DNA from: Desulfobacter sp.
GTDB taxonomy: Bacteria; Desulfobacterota; Desulfobacteria; Desulfobacterales; Desulfobacteraceae
DNA length: 64,000 nt
Assembly: GCA_028768525.1 (NCBI GenBank)
Contig: CP054837.1
Coordinates: forward strand, 5,328,001-5,392,000
Direction: 5' to 3'
The notes under the pieces were generated by a model. The model worked only from the letters and a program-made list of their open reading frames with translations, ran no database searches and had not been told where the DNA came from. The position numbers were made by a program, and so were the translations under genes. Below are positions 1 through 8,664 of the stretch, one piece after another (position 1 is the first letter of the stretch; each line of letters starts with the position of its first letter).

Positions 1-2
1 AC

Positions 3-206
3 ATGAAAAAAATGACCGGCATTGCCCTGACGGAAAAGCTCCTCGAGGTGCGGCCGGACATTCCGGTTATCCTCTGCACGGGATACCACGACATCCTGAC
101 CAAGGAGGCTGCGGCCGCCTCGGGCGTCAGCGCGGTGGTGGAAAAGCCCTATTCCATCCGGGAATTGTCCTGGGCGGTGCAATCGGTAATGGCTAAAGGG
201 AGGTAA
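3..206 (+). CDS. Response-regulator receiver domain, C-terminal fragment (5' end outside window)
   Basis: The visible 67 residues are the second half of a CheY-like receiver domain: the K-M-T-G-I stretch that follows the phospho-acceptor loop, the C-T-G-Y segment that holds the switch Thr/Ser region, and the conserved E-K-P-Y near the end. The same ending occurs in the hybrid kinases at 13982 and 35744, so this is probably the tail of a hybrid histidine kinase or a stand-alone regulator. The apparent ATG at base 3 is internal to the domain and is not the true start. The phospho-acceptor aspartate lies upstream of the window. Confidence 0.85.
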   Translation: MKKMTGIALTEKLLEVRPDIPVILCTGYHDILTKEAAAASGVSAVVEKPYSIRELSWAVQSVMAKGR

Positions 207-216
207 AGCCGTTCAG

Positions 217-265
217 TAAAAAAACGCCCGGAGAAGGGGCCGCAGGCGCGGCATCTTCTCCGGGC
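217..265 (-). terminator. Rho-independent terminator of the acyl-CoA synthetase gene
   Basis: An 11-bp perfect stem (226-236 with 255-265) is followed, in the minus direction, by a run of seven T. It lies 24 bases past the stop of the minus-strand gene at 289-2043. Confidence 0.8.
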
Positions 266-288
266 AGAGAGGCAGTGGGAATTGTCTC

Positions 289-2043
289 TTAATTCTTTCT
301 GGAACTCAGTTCGGGGAACTGATGGTAGAAGTATTCGGTTGTCTTGCCATCGGCTTTATTTTCTTCGTTTTCCCTCAGCTCAATGCGGCGGATTTTGCCG
401 GAAATGGTTTTGGGCAGTTCCTCCACGAACTCAATGATTCTGGGGATTTTGAATTTGGCCAGGACCTCAATGGTATGCTTGAACAATTCCAGGGCCAGTT
501 CCTTGGAGGGTTCCTGTCCCGCGGCCAGGATGACAAAGGCCTTGACCAGCTGGTGGCGTTTGGGGTCGGGGACGCCCACGACCGCCGTTTCCATGACCGC
601 CGGGTGCTCGATGAGGGCGCTCTCCACCTCAAAGGGGCCGACACGGTAGTCCGAGGATTTGATGACGTCGTCGGAACGGCCGACGAACCACCAGTATCCG
701 TCCTTGTCGAAGGAGGCCTTGTCACCGGTGAAGTAGAGGCCGTGCTTGAAGGCTTCCTTGGTTTTTTCTTCGTTTTCAATATATTCCTGGAACAGGCCGA
801 TGGCCCGCCAGTTGGACAGCCTTACAACAATGTGTCCGGTGACGTCGGGGTCGGTAATTTCGGTGCCGTCGTCGTCGGCCAGGATGACGTCGTACATGTA
901 TGAGGGATAGCCGAAGGAGCCCAGGCGCATTTTCTTTTCCATCCAGGGCGGGTTGCCGATCATGCAGGTGGATTCGGTCTGGCCGTAGAAATCACGGATT
1001 TCGCAGCCCGTGGCCTCTCTCCACTGGTCGATGACCTCCGGGTTCAGGGGTTCGCCGGCGCTGATGGAATACTTCATGGCGCTCAGGTCATACTGGGAGA
1101 GGTCAAGGCCCACAAAGGCCCGCCAGGCAGTGGGCGGTGCGCAGAAGGAGTTGACCTTGTACTTGGCCACCTTTGAAATATATTTTTTAATATCCAGGGC
1201 CGTGAAATTAAAGCCGGTGGCCGTGGCACCCACGTTAAAGGGGGAGAAAAAGCTGCTCCAGGCCCATTTTGCCCATCCCGGGGCACTGAGGTTGTGGTGG
1301 ACGTCGCCGGGCTCAATGCCGATGACCACGGCCGTGGACATATGGCCTAAGGGGTAGGAAACGGCGGAATGTCCCACCCGTTTGGGCAGTCCGGTTGTGC
1401 CGGAGGTGAAAAAGCAGAACAATACGTCTTCGCTTTTGACGACGGCGGCTTCGGCCTCAACAGCCTGGTCGGCAATGGCTTCATATGATACCCAGCCCTC
1501 TTTTTTACCCAGGACGATTTTGGCCTTGGGGGTGCAGTTTGCTTTTTCCAGGGCGTCGTCCACAAGGTCGGTGAGCCCTTCAAAGGCAATGATGGAGTCG
1601 GGGGGATAGGCTTCGAATCTGAACTGGATCTCCCTTTCGGTCATGGTGGTGGCCGTGGGAACGGATACCAGGCCAGCCTTGATGCCGGCAAAGGTGGCAA
1701 ACCATGTCTGGGGGACGATGGGGGTGAGCATGTACAGGTTATTTCCCTGTTCCACGCCTTGGGAACGCAGGTAGTTCAAAAGCCTGTTGCCGTTTTCGGC
1801 CAGTTCCGTATAGGTATACTGGGCTTCTTCATCCGTATCCAGGTCCGTCCAGATCAATGCTGTCTGGTCGCCGCGTTCTTTGACGTGAATCCCTTCAAAT
1901 ATTTCCGCCGCCCAGTTGAAGGTTTCGGGCAGCTCGGATTTGTTCAGCTTCTCGAAGAACTTCTGCGCTTCGACTTCGCGCTTGGACATATCCTGGATCT
2001 CATTCAGGGCCATTGCCTCTCTGTAGGTGCTTTCCAACGACAT
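289..2043 (-). CDS. Acyl-CoA synthetase (AMP-forming), medium-chain/benzoate-CoA ligase type
   Basis: This 584-residue protein has the full ANL-superfamily layout. The P-loop F-T-S-G-T-T-G-L-P-K is near residue 213, the A5 motif Y-G-Q-T-E-S near 350, the A7 G-D motif near 440, and the catalytic lysine motif P-K-T-I-S-G-K near 555. It should activate a carboxylic acid with ATP to the acyl adenylate and then the CoA thioester in the cytoplasm. Length and the W-A-K-W-A-W segment resemble the ACSM/benzoate-CoA ligase branch rather than acetyl-CoA synthetase, but the substrate cannot be read from sequence. It stands alone, with its own terminator downstream and a 480-bp divergent region upstream. 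The ATG at 2043 is preceded by a GGAGGAAG-type ribosome site. Confidence 0.9.
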   Translation of the reverse strand: MSLESTYREAMALNEIQDMSKREVEAQKFFEKLNKSELPETFNWAAEIFEGIHVKERGDQTALIWTDLDTDEEAQYTYTELAENGNRLLNYLRSQGVEQGNNLYMLTPIVPQTWFATFAGIKAGLVSVPTATTMTEREIQFRFEAYPPDSIIAFEGLTDLVDDALEKANCTPKAKIVLGKKEGWVSYEAIADQAVEAEAAVVKSEDVLFCFFTSGTTGLPKRVGHSAVSYPLGHMSTAVVIGIEPGDVHHNLSAPGWAKWAWSSFFSPFNVGATATGFNFTALDIKKYISKVAKYKVNSFCAPPTAWRAFVGLDLSQYDLSAMKYSISAGEPLNPEVIDQWREATGCEIRDFYGQTESTCMIGNPPWMEKKMRLGSFGYPSYMYDVILADDDGTEITDPDVTGHIVVRLSNWRAIGLFQEYIENEEKTKEAFKHGLYFTGDKASFDKDGYWWFVGRSDDVIKSSDYRVGPFEVESALIEHPAVMETAVVGVPDPKRHQLVKAFVILAAGQEPSKELALELFKHTIEVLAKFKIPRIIEFVEELPKTISGKIRRIELRENEENKADGKTTEYFYHQFPELSSRKN

Positions 2044-2527
2044 TTGCTTCCTCCGAGTTTTGATTTAAGCCATGGGTATACCGACAGTCATACCTAAAAT
2101 TTATCGCCAGTTGATCGCCTATAGTCTTATAAAGCTGGCGCAATTCTACAATCGGTTGAAATCTGATTTTAAATATAGGTGTTTTTGTAGGTTTGGATGG
2201 CAAATCCTATTCGCTTTCTGTAGGTTCATACGCCTACAAAAATCTGTGGTCGAATCCCAGCAGTCCCGGCCTATATTATCGCCCATGTATTTTGGGCTTA
2301 ACCCGTCGGGGCCGGGCTTGAACCCCGTTCCGGTGAACTGCGGCCACGGCCGGATCAATACCGGTAAGGTATATACGCAGTTTAGAGTATTTCTGAGTCT
2401 TGGCCGCTGGCGTCTGCATTTATTCTTGTTTTTTTTGATTAAAATTGTAAAATGCGCTGTTTTTTATTGGCTAATTTTGATTAAATTTAGTGTGTTATAC
2501 AAGAAAGATACATACAAGGAAAATAAA
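2044..2527. other. Intergenic region with a 10-bp inverted repeat
   Basis: This is the divergent region between the acyl-CoA synthetase and the HAMP protein. The arms TTTTTGTAGG (2182-2191) and CCTACAAAAA (2233-2242) form an exact inverted repeat 41 bp apart, which could be a regulator site. The last 120 bp are AT-rich and probably hold the promoter of the gene at 2528. I cannot place a convincing -35/-10 pair, and I see no coding sequence. Confidence 0.4.
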
Positions 2528-3271
2528 ATGGACGGATCAGAAAAAATAAAATTTACAAAATCGCTTCGATTTACCATCAGCACCATCCTTCTGGTGGTGT
2601 CCCTGACCATCCTGCTGGGGTTTGAGACCTTTCAGTATTTGAATACACGGTCAGGGATGTTCTCTGACCTTGAGGCCTTCAGTGAAAATACATCCCTGCG
2701 GATGTCCCAATACCTGGCCAACCCCATGTGGGCTGTTGAAAAGAAGGTTATCGAATCCCTGATGGAATCTGAAATGCTGGATAAGAATGTGCTGGGCATC
2801 CTGGTTTACGATACTGACGGAAAAACCTTAATTGCTGGAAAAGGCAGGGACAACGCCTGGAATGTGGGCCCCGCGTCCCCGCTTCTGTCCCAGGACGGCC
2901 CCGGCCAGGATTGTTTTGTCAAATCAAAGGATATCTATATGCCCGGCGTGGAGGACAAGAAACTGGGCTCGGTGACCGTCTATGTGACCAAGCAGTTCGC
3001 AAAAAAAGAGCTTACCGGTGTCCTGGTCAATAGTTTTATTGCCATCGTGCTTCTTAACCTGATACTGATCCTTGCCATCGGCGCCAGTCTGAAGCGGCTG
3101 GTGCTGACCCCCCTGGACAATGTGATTGCTGCCACGGAGAATATGAGCAGTGGGGACTTGAAAACCCCCATTTCAACGGATGCGGATAATGAAATCCGTA
3201 TACTTGCCGAAAGTCTGGAACGGGTGAGGATGAGTATGATTGCAGCCATGCGGTGGCTTCAGAAGAGGTGA
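2528..3271 (+). CDS. Membrane-anchored HAMP-domain protein without an output domain
   Basis: The ATG at 2528 follows AAGGAAAATAAA; longer in-frame starts lack a ribosome site. The 247-residue product has a first membrane helix at about residues 12-34 and a roughly 125-residue extracytoplasmic sensor-like domain. A second helix at about 165-187 is followed by a HAMP domain (V-L-T-P-L-D-N-V-I through N-E-I-R-I-L-A-E-S-L). It stops right after HAMP, with no kinase, methyl-accepting or GGDEF module. Five bases downstream begins a periplasmic solute-binding protein, so the two probably form a sensing unit. Either this is a genuine stand-alone HAMP protein that signals to a partner, or it is the remnant of a longer sensor. 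Confidence 0.75.
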   Translation: MDGSEKIKFTKSLRFTISTILLVVSLTILLGFETFQYLNTRSGMFSDLEAFSENTSLRMSQYLANPMWAVEKKVIESLMESEMLDKNVLGILVYDTDGKTLIAGKGRDNAWNVGPASPLLSQDGPGQDCFVKSKDIYMPGVEDKKLGSVTVYVTKQFAKKELTGVLVNSFIAIVLLNLILILAIGASLKRLVLTPLDNVIAATENMSSGDLKTPISTDADNEIRILAESLERVRMSMIAAMRWLQKR

Positions 3272-3276
3272 ATCCC

Positions 3277-4059
3277 ATGAAACATCTGCTGACGGTCCTG
3301 GTGTCAAGTCTCCTTCTCATTTCCGGCGTTCATGCCGGCGAAACCGTGGTCACCCTGGCCAGCGGGGAGTGGGCCCCTTATCTTTCCAGAAATCTGGTCC
3401 ACAGGGGCTTTGCCTCCCATGTGGTGGAGCGGGCCTTTGAGATTGCCGGTATAAAGGTGGATTATCAGTGGTATGATAATTTCTGGAAACGGGCTTATAA
3501 GGACGCAAAAGACGGAAAAGTGGACGGTTCGCTGGTCTGGTCCAGAACGCCTGAGCGGGAAAAGGAGATGTACTATTCGGACCCCGTATTCAACGGAAAG
3601 GCAGATGTCTTTTTTTATCTGAAAGACAGCGGATTTGACTGGCGCACCTATGTGGATCTGAACGGGAAAGTACTGGGCGGCACCATCGGGTACAACTATG
3701 GCGAGGCGTTTAACCAGGCGGTTGAATACGGAGATTTCAGGGTCATCCGGATAAAAAACGATTATCTGAATTTTAAGGCGTTGCTGCTGGGCCGGATAGA
3801 CGCATTTATAGCCGGTAAAACCGCCGGCTATAAAGTCTTGAAAGAAAATTTTTCAGCGGATGAGGTATCACGCATCACCCACCATAAAAAGCCTGTCCGC
3901 ATTGCTACATACCATCTGATCCTGAGCCGGAAAGTCCCTGAGAACAGGGCGGTCATGGAAAAATTCAATGCCGGCATCACGGCGTTGAAAACCAGCGGGG
4001 AATACCATGAGATGCGAGTCAATTTTGAAAACGGGTATTATTCAACCCCTGTGGAGTGA
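3277..4059 (+). CDS. Periplasmic solute-binding protein, family 3 (polar amino acid type)
   Basis: The 260-residue protein begins with a Sec signal peptide (M-K-H-L-L-T-V-L-V-S-S-L-L-L..., cleavage near H-A-G). It then follows the SBP_bac_3 pattern: the G-E-W-A-P-Y start of the first lobe, a W-Y-D-N-F-W-K-R-A-Y segment, and the G-Y-N-Y-G hinge region. The ATG at 3277 is chosen because the upstream in-frame ATG at 3253 would put eight extra residues before the signal peptide. No ABC permease or ATPase is adjacent, so a sensory role with the HAMP protein ending 5 bp upstream is more likely than transport. Confidence 0.8.
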   Translation: MKHLLTVLVSSLLLISGVHAGETVVTLASGEWAPYLSRNLVHRGFASHVVERAFEIAGIKVDYQWYDNFWKRAYKDAKDGKVDGSLVWSRTPEREKEMYYSDPVFNGKADVFFYLKDSGFDWRTYVDLNGKVLGGTIGYNYGEAFNQAVEYGDFRVIRIKNDYLNFKALLLGRIDAFIAGKTAGYKVLKENFSADEVSRITHHKKPVRIATYHLILSRKVPENRAVMEKFNAGITALKTSGEYHEMRVNFENGYYSTPVE

Positions 4060-4372
4060 TCCGCCGGCGGCCGGGCCCTTTTCCGGGCGGCCCGGCCCCC
4101 TTTTAATATCCTTTTTCTCTGCCGGAAACCGGCACAAATTTTTCATCTCTTAAAAATAAGTCAAAACGGTCAAGTCTCTCCTTTGAAATTTAGGGATTGC
4201 TCAACCCCTTTCCCTGAAAACCGCCAACCCTTAAAAAAAACGGTTGTGCGGTGCGGATTGCATGTCTTTACAGCCTGTTAACTGCGTTGACTTTGCGCGG
4301 ATCTTTTCATATACCTGGGCATGTCCCTTTTACCATCCGCTTTAATGGGTTACAAAAACAGGAGATAAGCCA
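4060..4372 (+). other. Intergenic region with terminator
   Basis: It starts with a GC-rich hairpin (4069-4104). I see no further feature until the ribosome site CAGGAGAT at about 4359 that serves the GTG start at 4373. Confidence 0.4.
4069..4104 (+). terminator. Rho-independent terminator after the solute-binding protein gene
   Basis: An 8-bp GC stem (4069-4076 with 4090-4097), extendable with neighbouring G-C pairs, is followed by CCCTTTT. Confidence 0.7.
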
Positions 4373-4900
4373 GTGGAACAAAAATTCATCATGACCGCAT
4401 TCGGCAAAGACCGCCCCGGTATCGTGGCAGAGATTTCAGAAATCATTTTTGAACACCAGTGCAACCTTGAAGACTCAAACATGGGCCGGCTGGCCGACGA
4501 GTTTACCCTGATCCTGCTGCTCAGCGGCTCTGGGGACGACCTCCAGGACAGGCTCTCCCGGGACTGCAAACGTCTGGAGCGTGAAAAGGACATCTATGTC
4601 TTTATCCGCCCCCTGGACTGGCGGCGCCCGGAGGCCAAAAACGGCAACGGGTACCATACCATTGAGGTGGAAGGAATTGACCAGGCCGGTATTGTTTACA
4701 AGGTTTCAAAGCTGCTGGCCGGCGAACAGATCAACATCGAAACCCTGAGGTCCAAGAAGAAATTCTCTCCGAACAGCGGCACGGCCATGTACGCCATGAT
4801 GATCAACGCCAAGGTGCCTGACACCATCACCTTGGATGCCCTGGGGGACAAGCTGGAGGAACTGGCCAATGAACTCCACGTGGATATTACCCTGGATTAA
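4373..4900 (+). CDS. Tandem ACT-domain protein, GcvR-like
   Basis: The protein has 175 residues with two ACT folds: residues about 4-80, opening F-G-K-D-R-P-G-I-V-A-E-I-S, and about 92-170, with I-D-Q-A-G-I-V-Y-K-V-S-K. Each carries the D-x-P/A-G-I-V ligand-binding turn of small-molecule-sensing ACT domains. This is the GcvR / ACT-domain regulatory protein architecture, which in other bacteria senses glycine or another amino acid. It lacks a DNA-binding or enzyme domain, so it should act through a partner. The start is GTG, well placed after CAGGAGAT. No glycine-cleavage gene is in the window. Confidence 0.75.
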   Translation: MEQKFIMTAFGKDRPGIVAEISEIIFEHQCNLEDSNMGRLADEFTLILLLSGSGDDLQDRLSRDCKRLEREKDIYVFIRPLDWRRPEAKNGNGYHTIEVEGIDQAGIVYKVSKLLAGEQINIETLRSKKKFSPNSGTAMYAMMINAKVPDTITLDALGDKLEELANELHVDITLD

Positions 4901-5360
4901 CCCGGCCTGAACCATAAAAGGCCGTTGCTGCCCCGCGTGCCTGTTCCCTTTTTTTCTAACAGGCCGCGGGTGGTTAAACACCCGGTCTGCGCATTTATCA
5001 TTCAATTCCGGCAAGTTCCTCTGAACAGATCCAATACATAGCTTTTATGCCCGATACGACAGGGCGCCTTCCCGATCATTCAATCATGTTACCCCTCCTT
5101 TGTGGCCCGGTTTGAAGGCCGCGCCAGTCTTCCTGGGGCAGTTTTATACAATTCTTTAATTCGGAAACTGATCATGGACATGAAATATAAAAATGCCGCA
5201 GACAACCGGCCTGGAAGGGGCCAGAATCATTTTTACTTTACCGTTGTTATGGTTTAACATGGGCCCTTCATACAGGCCCCTTTGTTGAATCTGGAATAGA
5301 AGCGGGGCAGGGAGGCTCCCGGAACCGGCCGCGGGAACAGGACTGTGAATAAGGAGACCC
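4901..5360 (+). other. Intergenic region, nothing recognised
   Basis: These 460 bases lie between the ACT protein and the sensor kinase. I find no ORF with a ribosome site, no terminator with a T run and no clear promoter. The kinase has its own site AAGGAGA at about 5349. Confidence 0.35.
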
Positions 5361-7007
5361 ATGAATTTTGAAAGACTCAGGCTGCTGCTCATTGCCGCAT
5401 TTATGATGGTCTCACTGGTGCCTTTGGCGGCATTGGGATTCAAGGTGATCTCCCAGGGGCAGATTCTGATTGAAGACAAGGCCTCCTCTTACCTGAAAGG
5501 CCTGGCCCAGGGCAATGCCGCGGAAATCGGAGATTTCATCGCCGAACGGCTCAGGGATATCAACAGCCTCTCAAACCTGCTCTGCATCTTCGGATATGAC
5601 AGGGAAAAGCTTGCCTCCCATTTTGAACAGATGAAAGACGCCTATGAACCCTACCTTGGTTTTGTGGTGCTGAATAGAGCCGGGGAACCGGTATTCTCAA
5701 CACTGGACGGGGCCCAGCCTGTATTCGGCGGGAAGCCGTTCTTCGCCCATGTCCGGGATGCCGGGAAGGGGAGGGTGTTCGGGTTTGACCGTGGGGAAAC
5801 CAGGATTCCGGCGCTGATGATCTGTTCTCCAATCCGGGATTCGTCAAGACAGGGGTGCGGCCATCTCTGTGCCCTGGTTGATTTCAGGCGGGTGGATGCC
5901 CTGCTGGGGAAAAGCAAGATTGAGGTGACCGGAGAGGTTTACCTCGTTGATGGGACAGGCCGTTTTTTATCTGCCTCGCGGTTTGGGGCGGAGGCCCTTA
6001 AAACTAAAATTTCAATGGCAGGGATCCAGGGAAACACCCACGGTCTTTACGAAACCATGGACTACCGCGGAGAGCGTGTCCGCCAGGCCTATCAAAAGGT
6101 GGATGGGTTCCCGTGGTATGTGATCGCCGACCAGGATATGGCTGAAATTCTGGACCGGATCAGGAAACTGGGCCGGGATGCGGTATGCTACGGCATTCTT
6201 ACGGCATTGATTGTCTCCTGCCTGGCCTTTTTGGTTTCCACGGGGATCGTCAACATACTCAAATCCAAATACCGGTATGAAAAAGAATTGGAATTCCAGG
6301 TGATACAAAAGGAGAAGCTGGCCTCCCTCGGCCTGTTGACCTCGGGGCTGGCCCATGAACTGAATACCCCCCTTGCCAATGCCCTTTTGTACACCCAGAT
6401 TGCAAAGGAAGAGATAAATGAGCCGGAAACCCGTGTGGAAACCGTTCAGGAGCGGCTTTCCACCGTGGTGGATGAGATCCGCCAGGGAAGCCGGATCATA
6501 CGGAACCTTCTGGATTTTTCCCGCCATTCCCGCCACGACGGGTGTCGAACCGATGTGAACGAAACATTGGAAAAATTGATGAAGATCGCCGGGCCCCATT
6601 GTGAGTCCAGCGGGATAGACGTGGAAACCAAGCTGCAAAACGGGCTTCCCAAGGTCAATGCCGATGCCAGCACCATCCAGGCCATCCTCACCAACCTGGT
6701 TGCAAATGCCATCGAAGCCATGCCCGAAGGCGGCGGTTTAATCCTGAAGACCCGATATGTTGAGGTGTTGAAAATGATAAAAATAGAGGTCCGGGATACC
6801 GGCCCCGGCATCCCCCGGCAGGTGCTGGGCAAGATTTTTACCCCCTTTTTCACCACCAAACAGCAGGGCCGCGGCACCGGCCTGGGCTTATTCGTCAGCC
6901 ATGAAATGGTCCGGAAACTGGGAGGGGACCTCAGGGTGGTCAGTTCGACTTCGGCAGATGCGGTCAAAACCGGCACCCTTTTTACGGTAGAGTTGCCCGT
7001 TGACTAG
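5361..7007 (+). CDS. Sensor histidine kinase with periplasmic Cache-like domain
   Basis: The 548-residue protein is a membrane sensor kinase. Helix 1 spans about residues 8-28, a ~245-residue extracytoplasmic domain of double-Cache type follows, and helix 2 spans about 277-300. The HisKA H-box is G-L-A-H-E-L-N-T-P-L, phospho-acceptor His332. The HATPase_c domain has an N-box near L-V-A-N-A-I-E-A-M, D-T-G-P-G-I, F-F-T-T-K and G-T-G-L-G-L-F. It has no receiver domain. Its cognate regulator starts 13 bases after its stop, so the two form a two-component system of the DctB/ZraS-AtoS kind. The signal is unknown. The NtrC-type partner and the sigma-54 promoter at 8526 point to control of the transhydrogenase operon downstream. 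Confidence 0.9.
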   Translation: MNFERLRLLLIAAFMMVSLVPLAALGFKVISQGQILIEDKASSYLKGLAQGNAAEIGDFIAERLRDINSLSNLLCIFGYDREKLASHFEQMKDAYEPYLGFVVLNRAGEPVFSTLDGAQPVFGGKPFFAHVRDAGKGRVFGFDRGETRIPALMICSPIRDSSRQGCGHLCALVDFRRVDALLGKSKIEVTGEVYLVDGTGRFLSASRFGAEALKTKISMAGIQGNTHGLYETMDYRGERVRQAYQKVDGFPWYVIADQDMAEILDRIRKLGRDAVCYGILTALIVSCLAFLVSTGIVNILKSKYRYEKELEFQVIQKEKLASLGLLTSGLAHELNTPLANALLYTQIAKEEINEPETRVETVQERLSTVVDEIRQGSRIIRNLLDFSRHSRHDGCRTDVNETLEKLMKIAGPHCESSGIDVETKLQNGLPKVNADASTIQAILTNLVANAIEAMPEGGGLILKTRYVEVLKMIKIEVRDTGPGIPRQVLGKIFTPFFTTKQQGRGTGLGLFVSHEMVRKLGGDLRVVSSTSADAVKTGTLFTVELPVD

Positions 7008-7020
7008 GCAGGAGGCATAT

Positions 7021-8376
7021 ATGAACAATTACCGGATTCTCATCGTCGAAGACGACCCCAAAATGAACCAGGGGCTCGTGCACATTCTTTCCAAACAGGG
7101 ATATAAGGCCGAGTCCGTTGACAGAGCGGAAACCGCCCTGGAAAAAATCAAGGATACGGCCTATGACCTGATCATCACCGATTTGAAGCTTCCGGGCATT
7201 GACGGGATGGAACTGCTCAAGGCTGTCAAGGAGTATGATCCCGGGGTCCTCATTCTGATGATTACGGCCTATGGAACGGTGGATACGGCTGTGGCCGCCA
7301 TGAAGCAGGGGGCTGAAGATTATGTTTTAAAGCCCTTTGATATGGAGGAACTTCGCCTGGTGGTTCAAAAGACCCTGGAAAAGCGGGCCCTTTTTCTGCA
7401 GAATCTGCGGCTGCAGCGGCAGCTTAAGAAAAAATACGCCTTTGATAATATCATCGGCACCAGTGAAGCCATGATGACGGTTTTCAAAACCATTAACAAT
7501 GTCAAGGATTCACAGACCACGGTGCTGATCAGGGGGGAAACCGGCACCGGAAAAGAACTGGTGGCAAGGGCCATCCATTTTAACAGCGGCCGGGCGGGCA
7601 AGCCTTACCTGCCGGTCAATTGTGCCGCCCTCAATGAGAACCTGCTGGCCAGCGAACTTTTCGGCCACACCAAGGGGGCATTTACCGGTGCGGTTTCCGA
7701 TAAGCAGGGGCTGTTTGAAGCCGCCCACGGGGGCACCATCTTTCTGGACGAAATCGGAGATATCGGCATGGGGCTCCAGCAGACATTTCTAAGGGCGCTG
7801 GAGAGCGGTGAAATACAGCCGGTGGGGTCCTTTGAACGGAGGCGGGTCGAGGTCCGGATCATTGCGGCCACCCATAAGGACCTCGAGGCCATGGTGGCCA
7901 GGGGGGATTTCAGAAAAGACCTTTATTACCGGCTCAACGTCGTCATGATTGATTTGCCGCCATTAAGGGCCCGCAAGGGGGATATCGGGCTTCTGGCCCA
8001 CCATTTTCTACGGCAGTATGCCGCCCGGAATAAGAAAAATATAGACCGGATCTCCAAGGCGGTGCTGGGGCACCTGGAGGCCTATGGGTGGCCCGGAAAT
8101 GTCAGGGAACTGGAAAACATCATCGAACGGGCCACCCTGTTTGAGGAAAGCCGTGAAATTACCATGGACAGTCTGCCTGAAGTCATCCGCAATCCCCCGG
8201 CCCCGCCCGTGGGAATTGAGGGCGGCCAGGATATTGAGTCCCTTGAACAGCTGAGCCGGAATCATATCGAAAAGGTGCTGGACCTGACTGCGGGGAACAA
8301 GACCCAGACTGCCAGGCTGCTGGGGATAGACCGGTCTACCCTGTGGCGTATCATGAACCGCCTTCACCTTCATTAA
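7021..8376 (+). CDS. NtrC-family sigma-54-dependent response regulator
   Basis: The ATG at 7021 follows AGGAGG with ideal spacing. The 451-residue product has a receiver domain (acidic pair E10-D11, phospho-acceptor Asp54), a sigma-54 AAA+ domain (Walker A G-E-T-G-T-G-K-E, the G-A-F-T-G-A loop that contacts sigma-54, Walker B F-L-D-E-I-G) and a Fis-type helix-turn-helix at the end (K-T-Q-T-A-R-L-L-G-I-D-R-S-T-L-W-R). It is the partner of the kinase just upstream. A palindrome at 8422-8437 and a perfect -24/-12 element at 8526-8541 lie directly downstream and are its likely binding and target sites. Confidence 0.93.
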   Translation: MNNYRILIVEDDPKMNQGLVHILSKQGYKAESVDRAETALEKIKDTAYDLIITDLKLPGIDGMELLKAVKEYDPGVLILMITAYGTVDTAVAAMKQGAEDYVLKPFDMEELRLVVQKTLEKRALFLQNLRLQRQLKKKYAFDNIIGTSEAMMTVFKTINNVKDSQTTVLIRGETGTGKELVARAIHFNSGRAGKPYLPVNCAALNENLLASELFGHTKGAFTGAVSDKQGLFEAAHGGTIFLDEIGDIGMGLQQTFLRALESGEIQPVGSFERRRVEVRIIAATHKDLEAMVARGDFRKDLYYRLNVVMIDLPPLRARKGDIGLLAHHFLRQYAARNKKNIDRISKAVLGHLEAYGWPGNVRELENIIERATLFEESREITMDSLPEVIRNPPAPPVGIEGGQDIESLEQLSRNHIEKVLDLTAGNKTQTARLLGIDRSTLWRIMNRLHLH

Positions 8377-8409
8377 GCATAACCTGGGAAAGTCCTTTCC
8401 TTTTCATAG

Positions 8410-8457
8410 CCCGGTGCAATCTGCAACACCTGTTGCACACTGCACCGGGTTTCTTTT
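8410..8457 (+). terminator. Terminator after the response regulator, containing a palindromic enhancer candidate
   Basis: CCCGGTGCA (8410-8418) pairs with TGCACCGGG (8441-8449) and is followed by TTTCTTTT. Nested inside is the palindrome TGCAACACCTGTTGCA (8422-8437), whose perfect dyad is also what an NtrC-type activator dimer would bind. It sits 88 bp upstream of the sigma-54 promoter at 8526. The terminator role is seen in the sequence; the enhancer role is inferred. Confidence 0.65.
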
Positions 8458-8525
8458 GCTCTTTCTTTCCGCTTTCGGGGCAGGATGTCCTATGATTTCG
8501 AACGCTTAGTTATTCTCTCGTCAAC

Positions 8526-8541
8526 TGGTATGCTCTTTGCT
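8526..8541 (+). promoter_or_regulatory. Sigma-54 promoter of the transhydrogenase operon
   Basis: TGGTATG-N4-TTGCT matches the -24/-12 consensus, with GG and GC exactly 10 bp apart. Transcription would start near 8553, about 110 bases before the gene at 8665. Confidence 0.75.
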
Positions 8542-8664
8542 CTTGGAGAGGAATCAACAGCGCCCCGGATGGCCGGCTTTCTCTTGCACCCATACGACCT
8601 GCCTGTGCGGAAGGGCCGTCCGGGGCCTGCAAAAAAAACAATAATACATACAAGGAGAGTGAAG

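Noticed and set aside
322..903. Long plus-strand ORF inside the acyl-CoA synthetase gene
   Set aside because: It is antisense to a complete enzyme gene and is of the kind expected from GC-rich codon use. Many other such frames throughout the window were left out for the same reason.
3269..3277. Possible Sec read-through from the HAMP protein into the solute-binding protein
   Set aside because: The frames differ, and the second protein has its own signal peptide.
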